From: Propionibacterium sp. | GTDB lineage: Bacteria; Actinomycetota; Actinomycetes; Propionibacteriales; Propionibacteriaceae | Direction: 5' to 3' | Length of the DNA: 11,256 nt | Assembly: GCA_022837595.1 (NCBI GenBank) | Contig: JALHFX010000065.1 | Span: 1-11,256, forward strand | Part shown: positions 1 through 6,239 of the stretch, one piece after another | Numbering within the stretch: position 1 is the stretch's first letter | How the letters are laid out: every line of letters begins with the position of its first letter | The notes under the pieces: model-generated | Databases searched by the model: none | Seen by the model: only the letters and a program-made list of their open reading frames with translations | What the model was told of the DNA's origin: nothing | Made by a program: the position numbers and the translations under genes

Positions 1-1
1 C

Positions 2-1567
2 ACCGCGATAGACAGCCTCGTAGCGCCAACGCCGTTCCCCGGATCGTTCGCCGTCTCGTACCTGCGAGTGTCCACGAAGGAGCAGGCGGAGAAGGGCGGA
101 CAAGCGGAGGGCTTCTCGATCCCAGCGCAGCGCGAGGCGAACCAGCGCAAGGCCGACCAGCTCGGCGCAACGATCATCGAGGAGTTCGTCGACGCGGGCG
201 AATCCGCACGCAAGGCCGACCGGCCCGAACTGATGCGGATGATCCAGTACGTCGCCAAGCACAAGACGAACTACTGCATTGTCCACAAAGTCGACCGGCT
301 CGCCCGCAACCGTGCCGACGACGTGACCATCCACCTCGCGCTCAAGGATGCCGGAGTCACGCTGGTATCGGCCACGGAGAACATCGACGAGACACCATCG
401 GGGATGCTGCTGCACGGCATCATGTCCTCGATTGCCGAGTTCTACTCCCGCAACCTCGCCACCGAGGTCGTCAAGGGTCTGTCGCAGAAGGCCGCGCAGG
501 GCGGCACGGTGACGAAGGCACCCATCGGCTATCGCAACGTCGGCGTGCGCGACGACTTCGGGCGCGAGGCACGCACCGTCGAGATCGACGAGGAGTGTGC
601 GGGGCTGGTCAGGTGGGCGTTCCAGGTGTTCGCCTCCGGCGACTGGACCACGAGCCAGCTTCATCAGGAGTTGGTGGCGCGCGGGCTGACGACAGCTGCG
701 ACGCCGCGGCGACCTTCTCGGCCCATCGCCAAGTCGTCCGTGCACCGGATGCTGACGAACCCCTACTACAAGGGAAACGTGCGCTACCAAGGCGTCACCT
801 ACGCCGGAGTACACGAGGCAATCGTCCCCAACGAGGTGTGGGACCAGGTGCAAACCGTGCTCGGCACACACCGCTCGGCCGCGGACGCGACCCAGGTGCA
901 CGAGCACTACTTGAAGGGCACGGTGTTCTGCGGGCAGTGCGGCTCGCGCCTGATCGTGTGCAACGCGAAGAGCAGCCAAGGCACGATCTATCCCTACTTC
1001 GTGTGCGCGAGCCGGCACGGCGGCAGGGGCGACTGCACCCGGCAGACGATGCTGATCGAGCAGGTTGAACGACTCATCGAACGCTTCTACGCCAAGGTGC
1101 AGATCGACCCGGAAACGATCGAGGCGGTCTCGGCGATGATTCATGCCAGGTTCGACGAGATGATGGCCGAAGGAGCCGCCGAACTCGCCGACCTCGCGTC
1201 CCGGAGAACCCAGCTCGAAGGCGAGCAGCAGAAGCTGCTCCAAGCCCACTACGCCGGGGCGATCCCGCTCGACCTCCTCAAGAGGGAGCAGGACCGGATC
1301 ACCGCGTCGTTGGAGACCATCGAGCACCGGATCACCGCGCACCACGGCCACTACGCCGCTGCGCGAGAGAACCTCGACGACTCCCTGAAGCTGTTGTCCA
1401 ACGCCGCCGACATCTACGAGCACGCCGACGACGCGAACCGGCGGCTCATCAATCAGGCGCTGTTCAAGGCGATCTACATCGACGAGGACAACGACGTGCG
1501 CGTCGGCTACCGGAACCCGTACGACGGGCTGAGCATCCCTGGCCTCCATGCCGACGCCCTGAGCTGA
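2..1567 (+). CDS. Large serine recombinase / integrase, 5' end outside window
   Basis: This is a site-specific recombinase of the large serine family, which cuts and rejoins DNA through a serine-phosphate link and usually integrates or excises mobile elements. The frame is open to the left edge, and the motif Y-L-R-V-S-T-K-E-Q holds the catalytic serine (codon 71-73). The GTG at 68 would remove the first beta strand, so the true start lies upstream. The resolvase domain continues through KVDRLARN and the TPSGMLLHG...AEFYSRN segment. The recombinase domain follows (APIGYRN onward), then a zinc ribbon with cysteine codons at 929, 938, 1003 and 1034, and a long coiled-coil region near nt 1150-1420. 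More than 520 residues are visible, normal for the family. It is the likely integrase of the element; its att site, normally near the 5' end of the gene, would be off the window. Confidence 0.95.
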   Translation, partial: TAIDSLVAPTPFPGSFAVSYLRVSTKEQAEKGGQAEGFSIPAQREANQRKADQLGATIIEEFVDAGESARKADRPELMRMIQYVAKHKTNYCIVHKVDRLARNRADDVTIHLALKDAGVTLVSATENIDETPSGMLLHGIMSSIAEFYSRNLATEVVKGLSQKAAQGGTVTKAPIGYRNVGVRDDFGREARTVEIDEECAGLVRWAFQVFASGDWTTSQLHQELVARGLTTAATPRRPSRPIAKSSVHRMLTNPYYKGNVRYQGVTYAGVHEAIVPNEVWDQVQTVLGTHRSAADATQVHEHYLKGTVFCGQCGSRLIVCNAKSSQGTIYPYFVCASRHGGRGDCTRQTMLIEQVERLIERFYAKVQIDPETIEAVSAMIHARFDEMMAEGAAELADLASRRTQLEGEQQKLLQAHYAGAIPLDLLKREQDRITASLETIEHRITAHHGHYAAARENLDDSLKLLSNAADIYEHADDANRRLINQALFKAIYIDEDNDVRVGYRNPYDGLSIPGLHADALS

Positions 1568-1572
1568 CCCGT

Positions 1573-2037
1573 TTGGGGTGCCTGAGTAGTACGTTCGGCA
1601 ACTCTGCCCCCAAAACAAAAACCCTGGTCAACCGCCTAGACCGTGGGGTCTACGAGGTCTCTCGACGCCCCCAGAATACCGCTCCGAAGGACGATCGTGG
1701 CCCCGTCGTGAGGGCTGTCGAGACGGCTCAAACTTTTCTCACCGCCTCCGAGGTGGACGCCCTCGTCGGCGACTACCTGGCCGGGATGAGCGTCAAGACG
1801 CTCGCTGAGAGGTACGGCATCCACCGCGCCACGGTGTTCTCGCACCTGCGTCGTCGCAACGTGCCGAGCCGCCGACCGGGGCTGGGGATCGACGAGAAGG
1901 CGGAGGCGGTGCGGCTCGCCCGAGCAGGCGTCTCGATGCGAGCGATTGGCCGTCGGATGGGAGTGGACCGCAAGGCCGTGCGCGCAGCACTGGTCGACGC
2001 TGGCGTCATCGTGGACGAAGCGGGCGATGACTCGTAG
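1573..2037 (+). CDS. Small tandem helix-turn-helix protein beside the recombinase
   Basis: The protein has two consecutive Hin/homeodomain-like helix-turn-helix units: roughly residues 57-92 (AERYGIHRATVFSHLRRRNV) and 105-140 (RAIGRRMGVDRKAVRAALVD). Small proteins of this kind are often found directly after large serine recombinases in actinobacteria. The job is not known to me; a transcription regulator of the element or a recombination directionality factor are both possible. The start is unsure. The longest frame begins at a TTG (1573), 5 nt after the recombinase stop, with no Shine-Dalgarno. The first 60-odd bases have codons unlike the rest (AAA, ACA), so the real start may be the GTG at 1708, giving 109 residues. 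Neither start has a well-spaced ribosome site. The HTH core is present in both versions. Confidence 0.75.
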   Translation: MGCLSSTFGNSAPKTKTLVNRLDRGVYEVSRRPQNTAPKDDRGPVVRAVETAQTFLTASEVDALVGDYLAGMSVKTLAERYGIHRATVFSHLRRRNVPSRRPGLGIDEKAEAVRLARAGVSMRAIGRRMGVDRKAVRAALVDAGVIVDEAGDDS

Positions 2038-2070
2038 CTGCGGTTCCGAGTTGCCAATCCGTCGGTAGCG

Positions 2071-2102
2071 CTCGGCGCACCTCGTCGGTAACGAGAGCCG
2101 AG
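2071..2102 (+). promoter_or_regulatory. Nested inverted repeat before the dprA-like start
   Basis: An outer pair CTCGGC (2071-2076) / GCCGAG (2097-2102) encloses an inner pair CTCGT (2081-2085) / ACGAG (2091-2095) with a 5-nt loop. The 3' arm overlaps the ribosome-binding sequence GAGAGGAA (2100-2107) of the dprA-like gene. It could be an RNA hairpin that hides the ribosome site, an operator, or a terminator of the upstream HTH gene; there is no T-run after it. The remaining bases of the 2038-2110 gap show no clear -35/-10 pair. Confidence 0.4.
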
Positions 2103-2110
2103 AGGAACCG

Positions 2111-2221
2111 ATGATGACCAGCCTGAGTGATGTCGCGAACGACGAGCGCACCGCGAGGATGGTGCTGTCCATGCTCGTCGGACCCAATGACCCGGTGACA
2201 GGACGCATCTTGTCCAGGCTC
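2111..2221 (+). pseudogene. dprA: DprA/Smf-like gene, 5' fragment (cut by IS21)
   Basis: These are the first 37 codons of a DprA-like DNA-processing protein (DERTARMVLSMLVGPNDPVTG...), ending at the codons for Arg-Leu within the target repeat AGGCTC. The next three bases, the first of the insertion sequence, form a TGA stop, so only a 37-residue peptide can be made. The ribosome site GAGAGGAA (2100-2107) precedes two adjacent ATG codons (2111 and 2114); the second has the better spacing. The peptide matches the N-terminal start expected for the protein whose remainder begins at 4746, and the join is in frame once the IS and one copy of the target repeat are taken away. Confidence 0.85.
2216..2221. 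repeat. IS21 target-site duplication, left copy (AGGCTC)
   Basis: AGGCTC directly abuts the left end of the insertion sequence and is repeated at 4740-4745 directly after the right end. Six bases is within the 4-8 bp usual for the IS21 family. The perfect direct repeat suggests simple insertion with no later rearrangement. Confidence 0.85.
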
Positions 2222-2273
2222 TGAGTATGTCAACTCGACTTGGCCCCACTAGGGCGGCTTGAGTTGGCCCCAC
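2222..2273. repeat. IS21 left end with two terminal repeat copies
   Basis: The core GGCCCCAC occurs at 2242 and again at 2266, a 24-nt spacing. These are inverted relative to the repeats at the right end. IS21-family elements typically carry several such copies at each end as transposase binding sites. The last codons and stop (2230-2232) of istB lie inside this end. Confidence 0.75.
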
Positions 2274-3027
2274 CTGCGCGGGTGTGGGCGAGGCGGTAGC
2301 TGGTGGTGCCGGTTTCGATGATGGTGGCGTCGTAGGTGAGCCGGTCGACGATCGCGGCGCACAGGCGGGGGTCGGTGAAGGTCTTGGTCCAGCCGCTGAA
2401 CGGTTCGTTGGACGCGATCGCGATCGCGGTCTTCTCCTCGCGTTCGGTGAGGACCTGGAACAGCAGTTCGGCACCACGCCGGTCGAGTTGCAGGTAGCCC
2501 AATTCATCCAAACAGAGCAGGTCGACCCGGCCGTAGCGGGCGATGACTTTGGTGAGGGCGCGGTCGTTCTCGGCTTCGGCGAGTTCGTTGACGAGTCGGG
2601 AGGCGAGGACGTAGCGGACCCGGTAGCCGGCTTCGGCGGCGGCGGTCCCGAGCCCGATCAGCAGGTGCGTCTTCCCGGTTCCGGAGTCGCCGATCAGGCA
2701 CAGCGGCCGGCCTTTGCCGACCCAGTCGCCGGCGGCGAGGGTGTTGATCACCGCCGGGTTCAGGTTCGGGTTCGCGGCGTAGTCGAGTTCGTCGAGGCGT
2801 TTGGGTCGGGGGAAGGCGGCGTCGTGGACGCGGCGGGCCCGGCGGCGTTCGTCCCGGTCATCGCACTCGGCCAGCAGCAGTTCAGCCAGGAAGCCTTGGT
2901 AGGTGTGCTGCTCACGCGCCGCGGTCGCTGCTGCCTGGGCGGCGCGTTCGCGGATGGTGGGCAGGCGCAGGGTGCGGCAGGCGGTGTCGATCGCGACCTC
3001 GACGGCCTGGTCGGTGAGCAGGGTCAT
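2230..3027 (-). CDS. istB: IS21 helper ATPase IstB
   Basis: IstB is the AAA+ (DnaA/DnaC-like) ATPase that helps the IstA transposase choose and engage target DNA. The protein has 265 residues, normal for the family. Walker A is GDSGTGKT (113-120) and Walker B is LLCLDEL (about 170-176). The start at 3027 was chosen because it gives MTLLTDQAVEVAID..., has a GGAGG site (3037-3041) 9 nt upstream, and overlaps the istA stop by 4 bp (ATGA). The open frame runs further upstream to 3573, but that part is only the shadow of istA. The C-terminal tail (ANSSRPSGAKSS) is encoded by the terminal repeats, and the stop falls 8 bp from the end of the element. Confidence 0.93.
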   Translation of the reverse strand: MTLLTDQAVEVAIDTACRTLRLPTIRERAAQAAATAAREQHTYQGFLAELLLAECDDRDERRRARRVHDAAFPRPKRLDELDYAANPNLNPAVINTLAAGDWVGKGRPLCLIGDSGTGKTHLLIGLGTAAAEAGYRVRYVLASRLVNELAEAENDRALTKVIARYGRVDLLCLDELGYLQLDRRGAELLFQVLTEREEKTAIAIASNEPFSGWTKTFTDPRLCAAIVDRLTYDATIIETGTTSYRLAHTRAGGANSSRPSGAKSS

Positions 3028-4592
3028 GTGGGGTTTCCTCCGGTGAGCAGGGTGTCGTACACCTCGACGGTGGGCAGCGGCCGGGTGTCGACCGGGTAGG
3101 CGATCCGGCCCTCGGCAGTGACCAGGCCGAGTTGGGGCCGGGTTTCGCCGGCGCGGCGGACCTCCACGGCGACCGCTTCGGGGCTGAGCGCGCCGACGGC
3201 GACGGCGGCTTCGATGCCGGCGAGGACTTGGCGGTGGGGATAGGTGCGGTGCAGGAGCAGGGCCTCGACCAGGGCCTGGGTGCCGGTCTTGTCGCCGTAG
3301 CGGGCCTTCGCCGCGGCCCAGTACCTTTCGTGGACCGCGGTGAACACCCCGGCCTTGCGGGCCTGCACGAGGGCGGTCGCGCCGGGCAGCGCGCCGGGTT
3401 TGTAGGCGAGCACCTCGAGGTAGTGATCCAGGACGAGGGTGACTGATCCGCGTTCGGTGGCCCGTTCGTGTTCGGCGACCAGCCGGGGCCCGTCGAACAC
3501 CTGCACGGTGGTCGCCCTCAGCAGAACCCGGACCTGGCGGCCGACGTAGCGCACCGGCACCGAGTACTGACATTGCCGCACCGTGACGCGGGAGTGTCGG
3601 TCGACCCGTGGGCGCAGGCTGATCCCGGTCTCGAACGGCTCGGTCGGCAACGGTCGCAGCAGGACTTGTTCGGTGGCGAAGTCGTCGGCGACCAGCGTCG
3701 TGCGTTGCCCGACCCGCCGGTGATCATCCTTCGCGTCACACCGGGCGAGGTAGGCGTTCAGCTCGGCCAGGGACTCGACTTTCGGCATCGGGACGGTGTG
3801 GGTGCGGCGGAACCGGCCTCCCTCGCCCTCGACACCGCCCTTCTCGTGGGCCCCTTCGACACCGGGCCGGCAGTAGAACACGTCGAAGCCGTAGTGGGAC
3901 CGGAACAGCACCCATCGGTCGGACTCGACCCTGGTCCGGCCGGTCAACACCCTGGAGACGGCCGCTTTCAGGTTGTCGTAACGGATATGCACGAACGGGA
4001 TCCCGCCCAGCTGCTCGAACGCGTAGCGGTGGCCGTCCAGGAACGCTTCCTGCGAACACGTCGCATACGCGCGGTGGACAGCCTTGCCCGAATACGACAG
4101 CCGCAGCGTGAACATGAACACCTTGGTCTTCACCCCGGCCAACACGATCCACAGATCCGCGAAGTCGACCTCGGCCTCGGCACCGGCCGGGTGGGTTTGC
4201 GGGACGAACACCTCAGCCAGCGGCTTGCCGGCCTCGGCGGCGATCCGTGGCCGGGCCTCACGCACATAGTCGCGGACCGTGGAGTAGGCCACCACCAGCT
4301 GGTGCTCATCCAGGAGTCGTTCCCGGATCCGCAGCGCGGTGCGACGCTGCTTCCGCGGGGCGTCCAGATCCTGCCGCAGCATCGCGTCGATCAACGGCTT
4401 CACCGGGTCCAGCACCGGCGCGGTACGGACCGGCACCTTCCGCGGCGGCGGTTCCGCCGACGCGAGCGCCTGGCGGACCGTGCGCCGGTGCACCCCATGC
4501 CGCACCGCCAACTCGCGGATCGACACATCCGGATCATCCCGACGGTCCCGACGGATCGCTTCGAACACCCTGACACGACTCCCACCAGACAC
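3024..4592 (-). CDS. istA: IS21 transposase IstA
   Basis: IstA is the DDE-type transposase that cuts and joins the element ends. It has 522 residues. An N-terminal helix-turn-helix spans about 22-45 (VSIRELAVRHGVHRRTVRQAL). The catalytic core has D143 (EVDFAD), D206 (IRYDN) and a Glu in HEKGGVEGEGG (E255 the best candidate), followed by a C-terminal beta-rich domain. The start is GTG at 4592 with a purine-rich GGAG/GGGCCGGA stretch just before it; another in-frame GTG eight codons in is possible. The stop overlaps the istB start by 4 bp, so the two are translated together. The gene is complete, with no frameshift. Confidence 0.94.
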   Translation of the reverse strand: MSGGSRVRVFEAIRRDRRDDPDVSIRELAVRHGVHRRTVRQALASAEPPPRKVPVRTAPVLDPVKPLIDAMLRQDLDAPRKQRRTALRIRERLLDEHQLVVAYSTVRDYVREARPRIAAEAGKPLAEVFVPQTHPAGAEAEVDFADLWIVLAGVKTKVFMFTLRLSYSGKAVHRAYATCSQEAFLDGHRYAFEQLGGIPFVHIRYDNLKAAVSRVLTGRTRVESDRWVLFRSHYGFDVFYCRPGVEGAHEKGGVEGEGGRFRRTHTVPMPKVESLAELNAYLARCDAKDDHRRVGQRTTLVADDFATEQVLLRPLPTEPFETGISLRPRVDRHSRVTVRQCQYSVPVRYVGRQVRVLLRATTVQVFDGPRLVAEHERATERGSVTLVLDHYLEVLAYKPGALPGATALVQARKAGVFTAVHERYWAAAKARYGDKTGTQALVEALLLHRTYPHRQVLAGIEAAVAVGALSPEAVAVEVRRAGETRPQLGLVTAEGRIAYPVDTRPLPTVEVYDTLLTGGNPT

Positions 4593-4642
4593 TCCGGCCC
4601 ACCCTCACGCTCATCGACGAACTTGCCGTCGACCAGCGTCCA

Positions 4643-4739
4643 GGTGGGGCCAGATCAGACCGTCATAACCGCCCCGGAGTGTCGCGGCCGGGGCCAAATC
4701 AGGCCGTCACGGTGGGGCCAAATCAGAGTGTCATTTCCA
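4643..4739. repeat. IS21 right end with three terminal repeat copies
   Basis: Three copies of a GGGGCC(A)(A/G)ATCAG..GTCA unit have their GGGGCC at 4646, 4690 and 4714. The outer two are 24 nt apart, mirroring the 24-nt spacing at the left end; the inner one is 44 nt away. The outermost copy ends at TGTCA (4729-4733), six bases inside the element end. This non-coding region (4593-4739) should also hold the istA promoter, but no clear -10 box was recognised. Confidence 0.75.
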
Positions 4740-4745
4740 AGGCTC
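4740..4745. repeat. IS21 target-site duplication, right copy (AGGCTC)
   Basis: Second copy of the 6-bp direct repeat, directly after the last base of the insertion sequence. Its codons (Arg-Leu) duplicate those at 2216-2221, and the dprA-like frame resumes at 4746. Confidence 0.85.
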
Positions 4746-5621
4746 GGAGCAGTCGAGACGCTTTGGCTCGCTGAGCACGACGGCGCAGTGGTGGGGCTGA
4801 GCCCTGTGGACGCGCAGGTCTGGCGCGACCACCTCGGCGTGCCAGGTGCGAACGAACTGGCCGCTCGTATCGACCAGGTGCAGCAATCGGGCGTTCGAGC
4901 GCTCATCCCAGGTGATAGCGACTGGCCCACCGCCCTCGACGATCTTGGTGAAGTCGCCCCCTACGTGCTGTGGACTCGCGGCGCGTCGTCCTTCCTCTCG
5001 CGGCCGATGAGCGATCTCGTCACGATCGCCGGGGCTCGGGCATGCACCTCCTACGGCGAATGCGTGGCCCGGGAACTCGCCAGTTCGGTTGCCGCAGAGG
5101 AACGGGTTGTCGTCGCGGGAGGTGCCTACGGGATCGAAGGCGCGTCACACCAGGCCGCCCTCGCTGCAGGCGGCGACACGATCGCCATCCTCGCCAACGG
5201 AGTCGATCGCCCGTACCCAGTCGGCCATCGCGACCTACTCGATCGCGTCGCTGATGTCGGCCTTCTCGTTAGCGAGGTTCCGCCCGGCGCCGTCCCAACT
5301 CGACACCGGGTCATCGCCCGCGCCCGACTGATGGCTGCCCTGTCCTCCGCGTCGGTCATCGTCGAGGCGGGCGCGCGATCAGGGTCACTGCTGGTTGCCC
5401 AGCGAGCCGCCGAACTCGGCCGACGTGTCGGAGCCGTCCCCGGTCCAGTCACGAGCGCCGCGAGTGTTGGGTCGCATCGTTTGCTGCGCGATGGCATCGC
5501 GTCCTTGGTTACGGACACTTCGGACCTCACCAAGCTGGTGGAACGGGGTCAGACGCCACGAGAGCGACTCGACAGGGAGCATGTCCGTCCGCCTTCGCCT
5601 GCTCCGACTCGCACGCTCTAG
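4746..5621 (+). pseudogene. dprA: DprA/Smf-like gene, 3' fragment (Rossmann-like domain)
   Basis: This part holds 291 codons and the stop of a DprA-like protein, the family that binds single-stranded DNA and loads RecA in transformation; copies on actinobacterial mobile elements have no proven role. Hallmarks are VVAGGAYGIEGASHQAAL, TIAILANGVDRPYP, GLLVSEVPPGA, VIVEAGARSGSL, A-LGRRVGAVPGPV and an end domain HRLLRDGIASLVTD. The usual FPxRNRIIA segment is RVIARARLMA here, so the conserved Asn is missing. With the 5' fragment the full protein would have 328 residues. The frame stays open leftwards through the IS (antisense to istA) to 3468, which is chance. A shortened product from an internal GTG cannot be excluded, but the N-terminal part would be lost. 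Confidence 0.87.
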
Positions 5622-5659
5622 CGGGCACAGTCGGCAGTTGATGACGCCTGGCCCTGGAC

Positions 5660-6025
5660 TCAGCGAGAGCTTCGAGTGAGCCCACCCAGTGGTACATCCT
5701 CGGGGAGCTCCTGCCGCTGCGCGGGGTACTCACGGGCACGAGCCCTTGCGAGGACAACGACACTCACGGGGCCGATGGCCAGCATCTTGAGAGCGTTCCA
5801 GACGCAGACCAGCACGACGAGGTGGAGCCATCCTGGGCCGCTGTTCTCGATGAGGGTGGTGCACCAGAAGGCGATGGCCAGGTAGGGGCCTGCGAGCAGC
5901 ATCGCAGGCACGCCCCACCTCAGCCCCTTCCTGGTGCGGATCAGGTCGAGCACGATGTTGCTCGGCATGTAGCGACGTAGGAAGTAGCGAACTTCGACGC
6001 TGGCTGTCCACAGTAGGCGGATCAT
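5660..6025 (-). CDS. Small two-helix membrane protein
   Basis: The protein has 121 residues: a basic N-terminal segment (RYFLRRYMPSN...RTRKGLRWG), then two hydrophobic helices at about 38-59 (VPAMLLAGPYLAIAFWCTTLI) and 66-92 (GWLHLVVLVCVWNALKMLA...), then a charged tail. Related small membrane proteins appear, from memory, near conjugation genes of actinobacterial elements, sometimes under the misleading name sulfate permease; its function is unknown. The ATG at 6025 has a strong ribosome site GAGAGGAG (6032-6039) 6 nt upstream and a good promoter at 6105-6133, so it is expressed apart from the CBASS operon. It is convergent with the dprA-like gene, with a 38-bp gap showing no clear terminator. 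A role in transfer is inference only. Confidence 0.8.
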   Translation of the reverse strand: MIRLLWTASVEVRYFLRRYMPSNIVLDLIRTRKGLRWGVPAMLLAGPYLAIAFWCTTLIENSGPGWLHLVVLVCVWNALKMLAIGPVSVVVLARARAREYPAQRQELPEDVPLGGLTRSSR

Positions 6026-6031
6026 GATGGG

Positions 6032-6039
6032 CTCCTCTC
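6032..6039 (-). promoter_or_regulatory. Ribosome-binding site of the membrane protein gene
   Basis: On the minus strand this reads GAGAGGAG, ending 6 nt before the ATG at 6025; it fixes the start. Confidence 0.75.
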
Positions 6040-6104
6040 AACACGCGAGTCGTGGTCGAGACGGTGCGTGGAGAGTGACCCGAAGGTCTGCCGCGAGCGG
6101 CCCA

Positions 6105-6133
6105 AAGGTAAGGAGAAATCCGCCTCATTTCAA
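6105..6133 (-). promoter_or_regulatory. Sigma-A type promoter for the membrane protein gene
   Basis: On the minus strand TTGAAA (6133-6128) and TACCTT (6110-6105) are 17 nt apart, close to the TTGACA/TANNNT consensus. The start point would be near 6098, giving a leader of about 73 nt before the ATG at 6025. It is the best promoter visible in the window. The rest of the 6026-6239 gap holds an inverted repeat (6146-6184) and no gene. Confidence 0.6.
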
Positions 6134-6145
6134 GGCTACGCCCCT

Positions 6146-6184
6146 GTTGCGGGCTTGGGAAGGCCGGTAGTGTCCGCCCGCAAC
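6146..6184. repeat. 9-bp perfect inverted repeat downstream of cap2
   Basis: GTTGCGGGC (6146-6154) is repeated in reverse complement as GCCCGCAAC (6176-6184), with a 21-nt spacer. It lies 55 bp after the cap2 stop and just upstream of the membrane-gene promoter. It may act as an operon terminator, but the loop is long and no T-run follows; a protein-binding dyad is also possible. Confidence 0.45.
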
Positions 6185-6239
6185 GACAGCTTGGTCTGGA
6201 TCGAGGCGCTTGTAGCCGTCAGCGGCGCGTAGGCGGAGG

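Larger units (their letters stand above)
2222..4739 (-). mobile_element. Complete IS21-family insertion sequence, 2518 bp
   Basis: The element begins 5'-TG and ends CA-3', is flanked by the direct repeat AGGCTC, and carries istA and istB on the minus strand with a 4-bp overlap. The outermost 28 bases of the two ends are imperfect inverted repeats (19 of 28 positions agree by eye), converging on the shared core TTGGCCCCAC. Length and gene order (transposase, then ATPase helper) are standard for IS21. Both genes look intact, so the element may still be active. It lies inside a dprA-like gene, in the orientation opposite to that gene. Confidence 0.92.

Noticed and set aside
1637..1652. TAGACC-GTGG-GGTCTA dyad after the recombinase gene, considered as att core, operator or terminator
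   Set aside because: Only six pairs and no direct-repeat partner or T-run is visible; the att site of such integrases is expected near the 5' end of the gene, off the window.
1636..2507. Minus-strand open frames opposite the HTH gene and the IS left end
   Set aside because: They are frame shadows without recognisable domains and cross the exact IS border.
3028..3573. Extension of the istB frame upstream of 3027
   Set aside because: It is Arg/Pro/Gly-rich shadow sequence inside istA; the ATG at 3027 has a good ribosome site and the typical 4-bp overlap.
3468..4745. Long + strand open frame across the IS joined to the dprA-like 3' part (717 residues in total)
   Set aside because: The first 426 codons are antisense to istA, have no protein-like composition, and merely stay open because of high GC; only the part from 4746 is a real gene fragment.
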